DNA from: Nioella ostreopsis
GTDB lineage: Bacteria > Pseudomonadota > Alphaproteobacteria > Rhodobacterales > Rhodobacteraceae
Reading direction: 5' to 3'
Length of the DNA stretch: 64,000 bases
Assembly: GCF_004000255.1 (NCBI RefSeq)
Contig: NZ_RCIQ01000012.1
Location: forward strand, 1-64,000
The notes under the pieces are model-generated. The model was not told the DNA's origin. It saw nothing but the letters and a program-made list of their open reading frames with translations, and searched no databases. Position 1 is the first letter of the stretch, and every line of letters begins with the position of its first letter. Below, in pieces: positions 17,074 through 26,063 of this stretch. Position numbers and translations under genes: made by a program.

Positions 17074-17096
17074 TTGCTATCATTAATGTTGTTTCG
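17074..17096 (+). promoter_or_regulatory. Shared upstream element, copy 1
   Basis: The block TTGCT ... AATGTTG ... TTTCG ahead of the secreted-protein gene recurs at 17959-17984 ahead of the HTH gene with small insertions. Shared upstream sequence suggests a common regulator or promoter. A weak -35/-10 reading (TTGCTA, 17 bp, TATCGC) is possible. Confidence 0.35.
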
Positions 17097-17129
17097 TATC
17101 GCTGCACCATTATAGATGGAGTCGGCATC

Positions 17130-17783
17130 ATGAAGCACGTGATCCACAGCGTGGCAACAGCCACGGTACTAAGCATATCCGGACTAATGGCCTCGTCAGG
17201 TCCGGCTCAGGCCTATCAGGTGGACTGTGCAATCCTCCTCTGCCTTGCGGGCGGCTGGCCTGCCTCCGCGCCCTGCGCGCATGCCAGAGCGGTCTTCATT
17301 CGGCGGATCACGCCATGGCCGATCGAGCCGCCCTTACAAATCTGGCGGTGTCCGATGGGTGTGTCGTTCAACGGTCCCAGTCCGATGTCGCCTATGGAAC
17401 GCCTTTATGACATCACGTTCAGCGATCCGCCCGAACCGCAGGAATCGACTCCGATCCCCCTTGTCCGCGTCCAAGCGGATGAGCAAGCCGACATCGACAT
17501 CTCGGGCGACGCCTTTGATTTCGTGCGCAGCATTCGCGTCTATCACATCCAGTACCGCCAGCACGAAAACCGAGATGGCGACTGCAATCGCAGCGACTCC
17601 ACGCGGTTGGGGTCCTACGGCGTGCAGGGCGATTACCGATGGACAAGGTCCAACGTGGGCCAAGTGCCGGCCGCATCCGGCCTGAGCATCCCGAATGGAT
17701 GCGGCAGCTACTTCTACCGTTCCGTCTTCGTCGACTGGCGCGATCACGCCGGGAACTATGGCTCTGAAGAGGTTCGCTACTGA
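17130..17783 (+). CDS. Secreted protein of unknown function
   Basis: A 217-residue protein with a clear signal peptide cut after SGPAQA (residue ~28). The mature part begins with a Cys-containing hydrophobic block (VDCAILLCLAGGWP) and an RRITPWPIEPPLQIWRCPMG block that I recall from uncharacterised plasmid and phage-associated proteins of rhizobia and Rhodobacterales. Five or more cysteines suggest disulfides in the periplasm. It shares an upstream DNA element with the HTH gene at 18020. I cannot assign a function. Confidence 0.7.
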   Translation: MKHVIHSVATATVLSISGLMASSGPAQAYQVDCAILLCLAGGWPASAPCAHARAVFIRRITPWPIEPPLQIWRCPMGVSFNGPSPMSPMERLYDITFSDPPEPQESTPIPLVRVQADEQADIDISGDAFDFVRSIRVYHIQYRQHENRDGDCNRSDSTRLGSYGVQGDYRWTRSNVGQVPAASGLSIPNGCGSYFYRSVFVDWRDHAGNYGSEEVRY

Positions 17784-17794
17784 CAAAACCAGCC

Positions 17795-17809
17795 CGCGGT
17801 TTCGCCGCG
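17795..17809 (+). terminator. Hairpin after the secreted-protein gene
   Basis: CGCGG (17795-17799), loop TTTCG, CCGCG (17805-17809), twelve bases after the stop codon. There is no T-run, so intrinsic termination is uncertain. Confidence 0.3.
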
Positions 17810-17958
17810 CGCTTCCTCACAACCCCGCACGGGAAGCTGTGCAAAACCCCCGAAAAGAAGACGACGCCAGACCGTGAAGCCTGACGCCGTGCAAGAGAAC
17901 TCCGTGAACAAGAGCTTCCTAGCGCACGGCTAAAACACCTGCAACCAGCAAAGTTGTT

Positions 17959-17984
17959 TTGCTGGCAATAATGTTGTTGTTTCG
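17959..17984 (+). promoter_or_regulatory. Shared upstream element, copy 2
   Basis: Second copy of the TTGCT ... AATGTTG ... TTTCG block, about 35 bases before the HTH gene at 18020. It differs from copy 1 by an extra TTG in the middle. Confidence 0.35.
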
Positions 17985-18019
17985 CGACATGGCGTCGGAT
18001 CTCCAAGGAGACCTCGACC

Positions 18020-18862
18020 ATGGAACCTACGACCGGCCTGATCCTGCGACGGATCACGCAGACAAATCTCTCTGTTGCAGCGCACAAGCTTGCCACCCTC
18101 ATCCTCGATGCCCTCGCCTGGAAGGATGGCTACAACGGGTTGTCGCGCGGAACGGCAGCCTTCACCCTCTCGGCCCTTGCAGAGAAGATGGGTGTCTCAC
18201 GACAGTATCTTACGGTTCTTCTGAGCGAACTTGAGACGTCAGAGTTGCAGCTCGAGCGGGCGAAGCCGAATGGCAAGTTCGCGCCCTGGATCTTTCGGTT
18301 TTCAGCCTTCGACGAGGAGAGTGAAACCCATGATCTCGTGTCAGGTGAAGGCGACACATCACTATCTAGAGATAATAATAACAAAACTATCTTCTCAGGA
18401 CTGATCGAAATCACCGCGAGTTCGAACGTTTTTCAGACCAGTTGGGCGGAGCTCATCAAAGCAGCGAAGGCCACGCTGCCCTGCTGGAACGTCGACACCC
18501 AGATCATCTGGGATCGCTTCCTCGCCTTCAATCGGTCCCGAGGCAACGGTAGGGTGCCGGCCGGCTTCCTGCTTGGCTTCATGCGCCGATGGCGAAAATC
18601 GCCGGGAACCCCGTCTCGTTCCGATGTGAAACCATCGCAGAAACGGATAACGGACCCGAAAGAGCGCGAATTGCTGAGACAGATGCAAGCTGCGCCCACT
18701 GCGAACCGCCAGTTCCACGCGTCCGACCTGTGTCGTTTGATTGGGCACGTTGCCTACGAAGCGCGGGTCCTCGATGTGATCCGCAAGTTTGGGTGCCAGA
18801 GGTTTTCAGCGACGTTGGCTGTGCACGGACGAGCGGTGTTGGCAGGGGAAATTTCCAGATGA
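18020..18862 (+). CDS. Helix-turn-helix protein of unknown role
   Basis: A 280-residue soluble protein. Residues ~40-75 (FTLSALAEKMGVSRQYLTVLLSEL) form a convincing helix-turn-helix. The middle holds a low-complexity patch (SRDNNNK), and the C-terminal third is basic. The ATG at 18020 has an AAGGAG site. It could be a plasmid or phage-type regulator or replication accessory protein; I cannot name a family. It shares an upstream element with the secreted-protein gene before it. Confidence 0.65.
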   Translation: MEPTTGLILRRITQTNLSVAAHKLATLILDALAWKDGYNGLSRGTAAFTLSALAEKMGVSRQYLTVLLSELETSELQLERAKPNGKFAPWIFRFSAFDEESETHDLVSGEGDTSLSRDNNNKTIFSGLIEITASSNVFQTSWAELIKAAKATLPCWNVDTQIIWDRFLAFNRSRGNGRVPAGFLLGFMRRWRKSPGTPSRSDVKPSQKRITDPKERELLRQMQAAPTANRQFHASDLCRLIGHVAYEARVLDVIRKFGCQRFSATLAVHGRAVLAGEISR

Positions 18863-19411
18863 TCCGCGGGCGGCAGTGCGCGTTAGGATCAAGGAAACCT
18901 CAATGCGCTTGCGGAACCCGCATGTAGGCAAATTCGGGCCTGAGCTATAAAATGTGGTTGGGACTGCGTGAACAGCTTGCGGGCGGTTCCTGGGGGGCTT
19001 TCTGAGTTGGTTCTGAAAGGCTGGTTCAAGTATCCAACTGTTCCGTCATTTCTAACTCGAGCCGTGCAGTTTCCTGACTCAGTCGCCATCGTCTAAGCGC
19101 CCTTATATCGCAAACGCCATGTGCAAAGCTCGCCACAAATGGACCGCTCAACCTGCCTGACAAATACAGTCTCTAGTGGGATGATGTTTACGCGCTGCCA
19201 CACAAGCGCTCATTCCAGCTTATTGCGGCGGCAAGTCTCTGCATGATCATCAAATCGGGTAAACACCCTGAAAGCACGCCCGACATGCGCTGTGCGCAAG
19301 AGGGGCCACCGGGTTCGGAAATGCTCCGATCCTCCAAAACGGGAAAAACTTCTCTCTTCGCTCAGCACGTGCCATCGACGTTTGACCGTTGAGCGTGGAA
19401 GATTGGCAATT
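18863..19411. other. Intergenic stretch without a recognised gene
   Basis: About 550 bases with base composition visibly less GC-rich than the flanks. No frame shows family resemblance, and no clear repeats or terminator are seen. Confidence 0.4.
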
Positions 19412-20053
19412 ATGCAAAAATACTTCGCCATTGAGATGTCCGCCGTCCATTTCGTGCGAAACACATTCATCTTCAGCCTGCTCGCCATGGTGCCTCCGCT
19501 ACTGGCCTTCGTTGCGTTGACACCGGGATTTAGTGCCATGTTGGTTGGCGGTGGACCTCCGCTCGACAGGTTCATGCGGCAGGTCATTACCAACGGTCTG
19601 CCGGTTGTCTTTGCCGTAAACTACGTGAGTTTCTTCCTGTATGCGTGGATCGTCTCGAAGCCGGACCAGCGCTACGGGATCAAGCTTGTGCTCCTCGTGG
19701 ATATGCCGGTCCGCGTTGTCGGCTTCATCGCATTGCATGCCGTGATCTATGTTGTGTCGGCCGACTGGTTCGATTCCTTTGGAGGAAGCCGCGCGACCGC
19801 GCTTCGGGTCGTGGCGCCGACTTTGGCGCGTTCGGTCCTTTTCGAGAACATCTCCGGCGTCTATCTCTATGCCACGCTGGTGAGCGCTCTCCCGCTTTAT
19901 GTCACCGCGCTCGAGAGTTCAGACAGACTTGGCGGGTTGGCGCGGAGAGTTGCCGGCCGATCGGGATATGTACTTGTCGCGGTGGTGATGTTCGGGTTTT
20001 CCGTCCTGGCGTTGACCGCATTGGCCGCCTTGATTCGCGCGCTCCAGGCATGA
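19412..20053 (+). CDS. Membrane protein of unknown function
   Basis: A 213-residue protein with about five membrane segments, starting MQKYFAIEMSAVHFVRNTF. The ATG at 19412 precedes the first hydrophobic helix; the frame is open upstream but that part is not protein-like. I do not recognise the family. It is convergent with the APC permease gene and stands alone between accessory genes and the copper island. Confidence 0.6.
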   Translation: MQKYFAIEMSAVHFVRNTFIFSLLAMVPPLLAFVALTPGFSAMLVGGGPPLDRFMRQVITNGLPVVFAVNYVSFFLYAWIVSKPDQRYGIKLVLLVDMPVRVVGFIALHAVIYVVSADWFDSFGGSRATALRVVAPTLARSVLFENISGVYLYATLVSALPLYVTALESSDRLGGLARRVAGRSGYVLVAVVMFGFSVLALTALAALIRALQA

Positions 20054-20147
20054 ATTGGAGCCCTGTCGTGACCTTGCAGGCTGTCGTTGCCGGGACGTTG
20101 TCCTTTCCGGTCCGGCCTCTGCCGGTCTGCTGTCGCGCCGGCAAATA

Positions 20148-21476
20148 TCAGTGGTCATGCGTGGCCTGCCGGGGTGCCAGCCACCGCGACAGGTAGATCC
20201 GTTCGAATATGAAGACAGCGGCGATGCCGCCAATGGCATAGAGCACGATGAGCGGATCGCTCTGAAGTTTCATCGCCGTGAAAGCCACCAGCACCACGGC
20301 ATCGAACGCCAGTGCCGCAAGCAGCACCAAGCCAGAGGCACCGATCTCCTTTCGCCGGTAGCGGAACACGCCCCAGTGCACGGCCATGTCCATGACCAGG
20401 TAGAAAAAGGCACCGAGCGAAGCGATCCGACCAAGGTCGAAGAACACTGCCAGCAGGGACGCGATGACAACGGTGTAGACCAGCGTATGCCGCTGGATCG
20501 GGCCGGACATTCCGAAATGCCGATGCGGAATCATCTTCATTTCCGTCAACATCGCCAGCATCCGCGACACGGCGAACACGCTGGCGAGCACGCCGGAGGC
20601 CGTTGCCACCGCCGCCAGGATCACGGTCAGAAAGAAGCCGGTTTGCCCCAGGGCGGGTTCAGCGGCCTCGGCGAGCGAATAATCCCGTGCGGCGACGATC
20701 TCGTCGATGGTCAGGCTCGAGCCGACACCGAAGGCAACAAGCAGATAGACTGCCACGCAGATCCCGATGGAAAGCACGATGGCCCGACCCACATTGCGGT
20801 GCGGTTCGGTGATTTCGGATCCGCTGTTGGTAATGGTGGTGAAGCCCTTGAAAGCCAGGATCGCGAACGCCACGGATGCAATGAAGCTGATCACGCCGTA
20901 GTCCTGCACGGTCTCGGACGCGGCCGCGAACTGAAAGCCGCTGGACCAGATCGCGGCGATTCCGAACAATCCGATGCCGCCGATCTTGATCGCCGCCATG
21001 ATCAGCGAGAAAACCCCGACCGACCGGTTGCCGGCGATGTTCACGAGGAAAGCGAAGACGATGACGCCCACGGCGAGGATCGGCACCAGCGGCCCGACCT
21101 CGATGTCAAAGGCACGCAGGACGTAGGTTGCGAACGTCCGTGCCACGAGGCTTTCGGCAATCACCATGCTCAAAGCCATCAGCAGGGCGGCTCCTGCCGC
21201 AACCGCGCCGGGGCCATAGCATTTTTGCAGGATCATCGCGATCCCGCCCGAGGATGGCCATTTGTTCGACATCCGGATGTAGCTGTAGGCGCTGAAGCCG
21301 GTCACCATTGCGCCCGCGATGAAGGCCAGCGGAAAGAGCGGTCCGGCAAGTTGAGCGATCTGCCCAGTCAGCGCAAAGATGCCCGCGCCTATCATCACGC
21401 CCGTTCCCATCGCGACAGCACCGCCCAGGGTGATCGAGCCTTCGCGGAAGGTGTCGCTTCTATCCTTGTCCTGCAT
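20148..21476 (-). CDS. APC family amino acid permease
   Basis: A 442-residue amino acid/polyamine permease with twelve predicted membrane segments. The first helix carries the substrate-binding GTGVMIGAGIFALTGQ motif (about residues 23-38). It is the last gene of a chain of about eleven overlapping or nearly touching genes and overlaps the UbiB fusion gene by 17 bases. Substrate is unknown; a neighbouring thiazoline-carboxylate hydrolase-like domain hints at cysteine-related compounds, but this is only inference. Confidence 0.85.
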   Translation of the reverse strand: MQDKDRSDTFREGSITLGGAVAMGTGVMIGAGIFALTGQIAQLAGPLFPLAFIAGAMVTGFSAYSYIRMSNKWPSSGGIAMILQKCYGPGAVAAGAALLMALSMVIAESLVARTFATYVLRAFDIEVGPLVPILAVGVIVFAFLVNIAGNRSVGVFSLIMAAIKIGGIGLFGIAAIWSSGFQFAAASETVQDYGVISFIASVAFAILAFKGFTTITNSGSEITEPHRNVGRAIVLSIGICVAVYLLVAFGVGSSLTIDEIVAARDYSLAEAAEPALGQTGFFLTVILAAVATASGVLASVFAVSRMLAMLTEMKMIPHRHFGMSGPIQRHTLVYTVVIASLLAVFFDLGRIASLGAFFYLVMDMAVHWGVFRYRRKEIGASGLVLLAALAFDAVVLVAFTAMKLQSDPLIVLYAIGGIAAVFIFERIYLSRWLAPRQATHDH

Positions 21477-23529
21477 CCTCAGCTGCCTCTCCGGTTTCGT
21501 TTTTGTCCAACAGTGGCAAGGTATGCCACCTGAAATCACAATGATCGTGGCCCCCGGCAATGGTCTTTGGACGCACCAATTGCCCACCCCATTTTCCGGC
21601 CACCGGGAAATCGAGTGCGCACCATGTTGCTGTGCACAGCGACGAGGCCTCATGGGCCGCGAAGAACTCGGCCACCGGGCATTTCGTGCAGTCGAAGGCG
21701 ACGACGTTGCCACCCGCCTCGATGTCGCGCCAGCCATAGGCCGGTGGTCCAAAGGGGAAACGGCGAAACAGGCCCGTTGCGATGCGCATTCGCTTGGTAG
21801 GATCGGTGGTGATGGCGCGGGCGATCTCGAACGGCGGATCGGCCATCCGATCGTAGATGTCCCATCCGATCGCATGGATGATCTCATGGCTCTGCGCCTC
21901 TGACCGCCCTCGCGCGACCAGCGTTCGGTGCAGCGCAAGCGTCAGGGCGGCAAGATGCGTTGTCAGGATAGCGCCAGCGTTCGGCTCCAGCGGAAGGTCG
22001 CGTTCAAGCCCTTCATAGCCCGCCCAGCTGTCCGAGAGGATCGAGTCGGTCTCCTTTCCCAGATGCCGCAGGGCGACGTGACTAAAAAGCTTCGTCAGCG
22101 CGGCACGGCCAATTCCCTCGCCGGATGGGATGACAGCCTCAAGGATTCCACTCCCCATTTTGCGGCTTGCGGAATCGTCCCAGGTCTCGTCAATCGCCTC
22201 GGCGGGCGGCAGGGCGCCTGTAAGCAGTAGCTCGGGAAGCACCTGCGCAAGGCGCCCCAAGGGGTCACTGGATGCCAGACGCGCGGCGACCTCGCGCGCG
22301 ATGAACGGGCGCGACAAATCGTCGAACCGTGCGTCGGGCGCCAGCACGAACAGCAGCGCCTCCGCAGTGGTCAGCGCCTTGGCATGGAGCATGAGGGAGG
22401 CAGGGAATACGAAACCGGCGCGGTAGCCTGCGCGCATCATTGCAAGATAGGTTCGCGCAAGACTGGCCTCGCGCGACGGGGCCGCGTAGAATTTTGCCGC
22501 AAGCCCCTCGAATTTTTGCCGGAACAGCGCGTGATCGGCGCCAGGAAGGGCTTCGGTCTGCGCGCTGAAATGGTGATAGGCGCGCCGGGTCTGCCGCTGT
22601 GCCACGGCCATCCAGTACAGCACGAAGCGGTCGCGCTGCGCTGCGTTCAGCTCACCATACATGCCGAAATCGAGCAGTGTCACCGTGCCGTCGGCATGAA
22701 AGACGATATTGCCGGGATGCAGGTCTGCGTGAAACAGCCCGTCCGACACGAACATTTTCAGCAGCATCGACACAAGCGCCTCGACCAGTGCGGACCGGGT
22801 TTGTTCGGGAAGGGCGGCCGAGACCTCGGACAGGCGCAGGCCATCGACCCAATCCATGGTCAGCACGCGGGCTGTCACATGGTCGGGATAGGGTCTTGGA
22901 ATTCGGATGCGGTCCTGCCCGGCGAGGTTCCCGCGAAACCGGTCCATGACAGCCGCCTCGGCGCGAAAATCGAGTTCGGCCAGCGAGTAGCGCCGAAACT
23001 CCGAGAGGAACGCCGACAAATTCGTGCGCCGAAGACGGCGCGGCAGCACCAGTCGCGCGATCCTCAGCCCAAGGTCGAGCGCGTCGAGATCGCGGTGGAA
23101 CAGCGGCTCCAGCCCTGATCGCTGCACCTTGACCGCGACCGCCGTGCCATCCGCCAGGCTTGCCTTGTGTACCTGGGCCAGGGACGCGGCGGCGGCGGGT
23201 TCGGCCTCGAAGCTGGCAAAGGCGGTTTCAAGCGGCGTTGCCAGCTCATCCTCGACGATGCGCCGCACCGTGGCGAAATCCACATGGGGCGCACGCTCCT
23301 GCAATTCCGCAAGCCGCGCGACATAGCTTTCGGGCAGAATATCGGGGCGGGTGCTGAGGATCTGGCCAAGCTTGACGAAAACCGGCCCCAGTGCGAGCAG
23401 GTTTTGCGCGAACCGATCCGGTGCACCAGTGTCGCCGCTGGCCGGATCATATCGCCGGAGCGTCCAGACATCTTTCGCCAGGCCGACAGCAATCCGGGCC
23501 AACCGCAAGACGTTCCTGGTGCGGTTCAC
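21460..23529 (-). CDS. UbiB/ABC1 atypical kinase fused to an ATC hydrolase-like domain
   Basis: A 689-residue fusion. Residues ~1-450 are an ABC1/UbiB kinase-like domain with the KLGQ motif (VFVKLGQILSTRPDILP), an Ala-rich loop AAAASLAQVH, the VAVKVQ lysine, HADLHPGNIVF and LLDFGMYG. The last ~150 residues resemble L-2-amino-thiazoline-4-carboxylate hydrolase: DCTKCPVAEFF, SLCTATWCALD, then TIAGGHDHCDFRW (C664). The start is GTG at 23529 with a GGAGG site, overlapping the upstream stop (GTGA). ABC1 proteins act in quinone and lipid metabolism; the role of the fusion is unknown. Confidence 0.83.
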   Translation of the reverse strand: MNRTRNVLRLARIAVGLAKDVWTLRRYDPASGDTGAPDRFAQNLLALGPVFVKLGQILSTRPDILPESYVARLAELQERAPHVDFATVRRIVEDELATPLETAFASFEAEPAAAASLAQVHKASLADGTAVAVKVQRSGLEPLFHRDLDALDLGLRIARLVLPRRLRRTNLSAFLSEFRRYSLAELDFRAEAAVMDRFRGNLAGQDRIRIPRPYPDHVTARVLTMDWVDGLRLSEVSAALPEQTRSALVEALVSMLLKMFVSDGLFHADLHPGNIVFHADGTVTLLDFGMYGELNAAQRDRFVLYWMAVAQRQTRRAYHHFSAQTEALPGADHALFRQKFEGLAAKFYAAPSREASLARTYLAMMRAGYRAGFVFPASLMLHAKALTTAEALLFVLAPDARFDDLSRPFIAREVAARLASSDPLGRLAQVLPELLLTGALPPAEAIDETWDDSASRKMGSGILEAVIPSGEGIGRAALTKLFSHVALRHLGKETDSILSDSWAGYEGLERDLPLEPNAGAILTTHLAALTLALHRTLVARGRSEAQSHEIIHAIGWDIYDRMADPPFEIARAITTDPTKRMRIATGLFRRFPFGPPAYGWRDIEAGGNVVAFDCTKCPVAEFFAAHEASSLCTATWCALDFPVAGKWGGQLVRPKTIAGGHDHCDFRWHTLPLLDKNETGEAAEDAGQG

Positions 23530-24626
23530 GGTTTTCCTCCAATTCGCCCGGTCGACCAGGTCTCGACTGCCATGCCCGGCAGGAGGAGGCGGAGATCGTT
23601 CAGCGCCCCGGCAAATGTCAGGTGATCGACGATGGACGACAGGCCGGGCATCGGCCTGTCCGCCGCCGACAATGCGCGGATCGTGGCGAGGATCATCGCC
23701 GCCGTCACTTCGGCCTGATCGCCGGCAGAAACATGACGCGAGGCAACGACGCTGCCGTCCGGATCCCGCACCTCGACAACGATCCGGGTGCGCGCCTGAC
23801 CCAGTTCCGGCAGCCGCCTCAAGGCCCGCGTCACGCCGCGTTTGCGCCGCGACAGCACCGGACCGAGACCGAGCCGTAAGAGCAGTCCAACAGCGCGCGT
23901 CACGAAAGGCGGATCGATCGCCAGGAAGGTACGGACAAGGGCAGGGGGGCCGCTGCCCGAACCATCCGCGAAACCATCCACTGCAAGGCCGATCCCAAGC
24001 GCTGGACGCGCCCGACAGCCCCGCCCGAAAGCAAACGAGCGACGGAGGGCTCCGGGCGCAACAAAGGCGTTTCCGGAACCGGACAGCCGATATGGGAAGC
24101 TGAGGGAACCGATCGACCATTCCGTCGCGGCTTGTCCATAGTGGCGCCCCATGCCGAGTTCCAATCCGATGTCGACCTTTTCAGCCTCTGTATCGCGCAG
24201 GAGTTCGGCTGCCATCAAGGTGCTGAGGCCGGGCGCGGCCCCGACGCAGAGGATTGCGGTGCCCGTACCTCCAGCGACCAGAACCTCCCGTCGCAGCGCC
24301 TTCAGGTAATCCGGTGACGCCGAGGTCTCGAGGAAACTCCCGCCGTTGCGGACAACTTCGGCCGCGACCGATGGGGGCGTAGCTTCGGTCAGGTTTACCA
24401 CCGTCGCGCCAGGCGGCAGCTTTCCAGCGGCGTCCTTCCCGGCGATATCAAGCCGCAGCGCCTCAACACGATCACCTGACACAACACCGCTGCGCGAAAT
24501 CAGCAGTATGCGGGCTGCCGTATGGTCGACCAGCAACCGGACCAGTCGCCCGCCGACATCGCCCGTGCCACCGATCAGCACGACGGTTCCTTGCACCGGC
24601 GGCGGGTCGGGGCGTCTTGCCATCAT
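23526..24626 (-). CDS. Saccharopine dehydrogenase-like NAD(P)-binding protein
   Basis: A 366-residue protein whose N-terminus has a Rossmann nucleotide site, VVLIGGTGDVGGRLVRLLVD (GxxGxxG, about residues 14-33), as in saccharopine dehydrogenase/trans-acting enoyl-reductase-like proteins. A LCVGAAPGLSTLMA block follows near residue 130. The start overlaps the cytochrome c stop (ATGA), and the end overlaps the UbiB fusion (GTGA). It probably reduces or oxidises a small substrate, possibly the one handled by the fusion partner; no substrate can be assigned. Confidence 0.75.
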   Translation of the reverse strand: MMARRPDPPPVQGTVVLIGGTGDVGGRLVRLLVDHTAARILLISRSGVVSGDRVEALRLDIAGKDAAGKLPPGATVVNLTEATPPSVAAEVVRNGGSFLETSASPDYLKALRREVLVAGGTGTAILCVGAAPGLSTLMAAELLRDTEAEKVDIGLELGMGRHYGQAATEWSIGSLSFPYRLSGSGNAFVAPGALRRSFAFGRGCRARPALGIGLAVDGFADGSGSGPPALVRTFLAIDPPFVTRAVGLLLRLGLGPVLSRRKRGVTRALRRLPELGQARTRIVVEVRDPDGSVVASRHVSAGDQAEVTAAMILATIRALSAADRPMPGLSSIVDHLTFAGALNDLRLLLPGMAVETWSTGRIGGKP

Positions 24627-25120
24627 TCTATCCCGTTGGCGCGTTGCAATTCGCGGATGTAGCTGACGATCAATACAACCATTTCTTCCGTGACCCCTTC
24701 CACAGCAGGCATATCGCCGAAATTCCAATGATGCGACTGCACGCCTGCCATCGCTGCCCGCAGGAACGCCCCATCCGTGTGATGACCAGGTTCGTAAATA
24801 GGATGGATCAGCGGCGGACCGTTGCCGGTCCCGCCAGCTCCGTTTTCACCATGACACGATGCGCAGTTTTGCTCGAACGCGATCTGGCCAAAATATGAAG
24901 GCGCGCTCAGGGTCTCCGGCACGATGATGGTATCTGGATCGGGTGCGGGCGCTCCGGCGGCGTCGCCATGCATTTGGGTGTTGACTCTTGGTCGGTCGGC
25001 TTCCTCCTCATCGGACTGGGCCAATGGGCCAGTTGCCAATCCGAATGCGAACAGGGAGGCAATCGCCATCGCCTTTCGGGTCATTGTCGCGGGGTTTCCG
25101 TTCTTCTTGGTTCTTGTCAT
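24623..25120 (-). CDS. c-type cytochrome, paralogue of the one at 50398
   Basis: A secreted monohaem cytochrome of about 150 residues with a signal peptide (AIASLFAFGLATGPLAQ), one haem site CASCH and a C-terminal IVSYIRELQRANGIE helix. The region HHTDGAF..GVQSHHWNFGDMP is shared almost word for word with the cytochrome at 50398. The start may be 25120 or 25084; the second gives a tidier signal peptide. It follows the methyltransferase by 11 bases. It likely carries electrons in the periplasm, and its haem would need the ccm machinery. Confidence 0.85.
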   Translation of the reverse strand: MTRTKKNGNPATMTRKAMAIASLFAFGLATGPLAQSDEEEADRPRVNTQMHGDAAGAPAPDPDTIIVPETLSAPSYFGQIAFEQNCASCHGENGAGGTGNGPPLIHPIYEPGHHTDGAFLRAAMAGVQSHHWNFGDMPAVEGVTEEMVVLIVSYIRELQRANGIE

Positions 25121-25131
25121 ACCTCTGTCCG

Positions 25132-25788
25132 TTACCTTTTTGAGCTTACCAGGCGCGACCGCAGGTGCGGAATGAATGCGGGAACAGTTTCGGCGTAGCG
25201 ATCCCAGGCTTCCCCGAAGCGCGACTTGCTGTCGGCCTCCTCGGCGCGGGCGAGACGTGCATACATCCAGACCAGCACCGGGAACATTGCAAGCGTCAGC
25301 AGCGTTGGCCATTGCACGAGAAAGCCCGCCATGATCACCACGAAGCCCATATATTGTGGGTGTCGAATGTGTGAATAAGGGCCTGTCGTGGCCAGCCGCC
25401 CTTGCCTTTGCGCCGACCACAGATGGTGCCAAGCCACAGAGATCAGCCAGAAACCGCCTCCGATTAGGGCGAAACTCAGGATATGGAAGGGGCCGAAATG
25501 AGGGTTCGATTGCCAGCCGAACATCATTTCAGGTAGATGTCCGCTGTCATGCGCAAACCAGTCGATATCTGGCCAGGTTGACTGAAGCCAGCCGGACAGA
25601 AAGAAGATGGTCAGGGGAAACCCGTACATTTCGGTGAATAGGGCCACGATGAAGGCGCTGAATGCCCCGAAACTCCGCCAGTCCCTTGACGTCTGTGGCT
25701 TGAAGAAGCTGAAGGCAAACATGATGAAGACGGCGGAGTTGATGAAAACCAGAAGCCAAAGGCCATAGGCGGTTCCGGGATCGGTCAT
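25132..25788 (-). CDS. ICMT/PEMT-type membrane methyltransferase
   Basis: A 218-residue membrane protein with about five membrane segments. The signature GPYSHIRHPQYMGFV (about residues 138-152) and a final EEADSKSRFGEAWDRY helix match the isoprenylcysteine carboxyl methyltransferase/phospholipid N-methyltransferase superfamily. Members methylate lipids or prenyl groups with S-adenosylmethionine. Such genes are often found with copper P-type ATPases. The start overlaps the DUF2933 stop (ATGA). Confidence 0.85.
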   Translation of the reverse strand: MTDPGTAYGLWLLVFINSAVFIMFAFSFFKPQTSRDWRSFGAFSAFIVALFTEMYGFPLTIFFLSGWLQSTWPDIDWFAHDSGHLPEMMFGWQSNPHFGPFHILSFALIGGGFWLISVAWHHLWSAQRQGRLATTGPYSHIRHPQYMGFVVIMAGFLVQWPTLLTLAMFPVLVWMYARLARAEEADSKSRFGEAWDRYAETVPAFIPHLRSRLVSSKR

Positions 25789-26048
25789 GTCCTATTTCCT
25801 CCTCCGCCATGTCCGCCGTGGCCCCCATGCATGAAGAAGTGCATGCCCACGCAGAGCAGTAGCGGCAGCCAAATGAGCCAATTGCTACCAAGGATGTGGA
25901 CGCGGTGCTCGTAGCCCAACAGAAGACCGCCGACGACCAGTGCAACGATCAGGTAGATGCCTGCACGCGACCGCCAAAAGGACGGCGTATGGGAAGGTGA
26001 TTCCGACGGGTCGCAATTGGCGTTGGCCGGATCAGAGTGATTGTTCAT
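25785..26048 (-). CDS. DUF2933 family small membrane protein
   Basis: An 87-residue protein with two membrane helices and a His/Gly-rich tail (MHFFMHGGHGGHGGGG). This matches DUF2933, a family often seen beside copper or silver ATPases. The His/Met tail could bind copper. It lies 15 bases after the copA-like gene and overlaps the methyltransferase gene. A diverged relative is at 49289-49588. Confidence 0.82.
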   Translation of the reverse strand: MNNHSDPANANCDPSESPSHTPSFWRSRAGIYLIVALVVGGLLLGYEHRVHILGSNWLIWLPLLLCVGMHFFMHGGHGGHGGGGNRT

Positions 26049-26063
26049 GTTGGTCTTCCATTT

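Noticed and set aside
20055-21533. Plus-strand open frame of 492 residues antisense to the APC permease
   Set aside because: Rich in His, Gln, Asp and Arg, typical of the complement of a membrane protein gene in GC-rich DNA.
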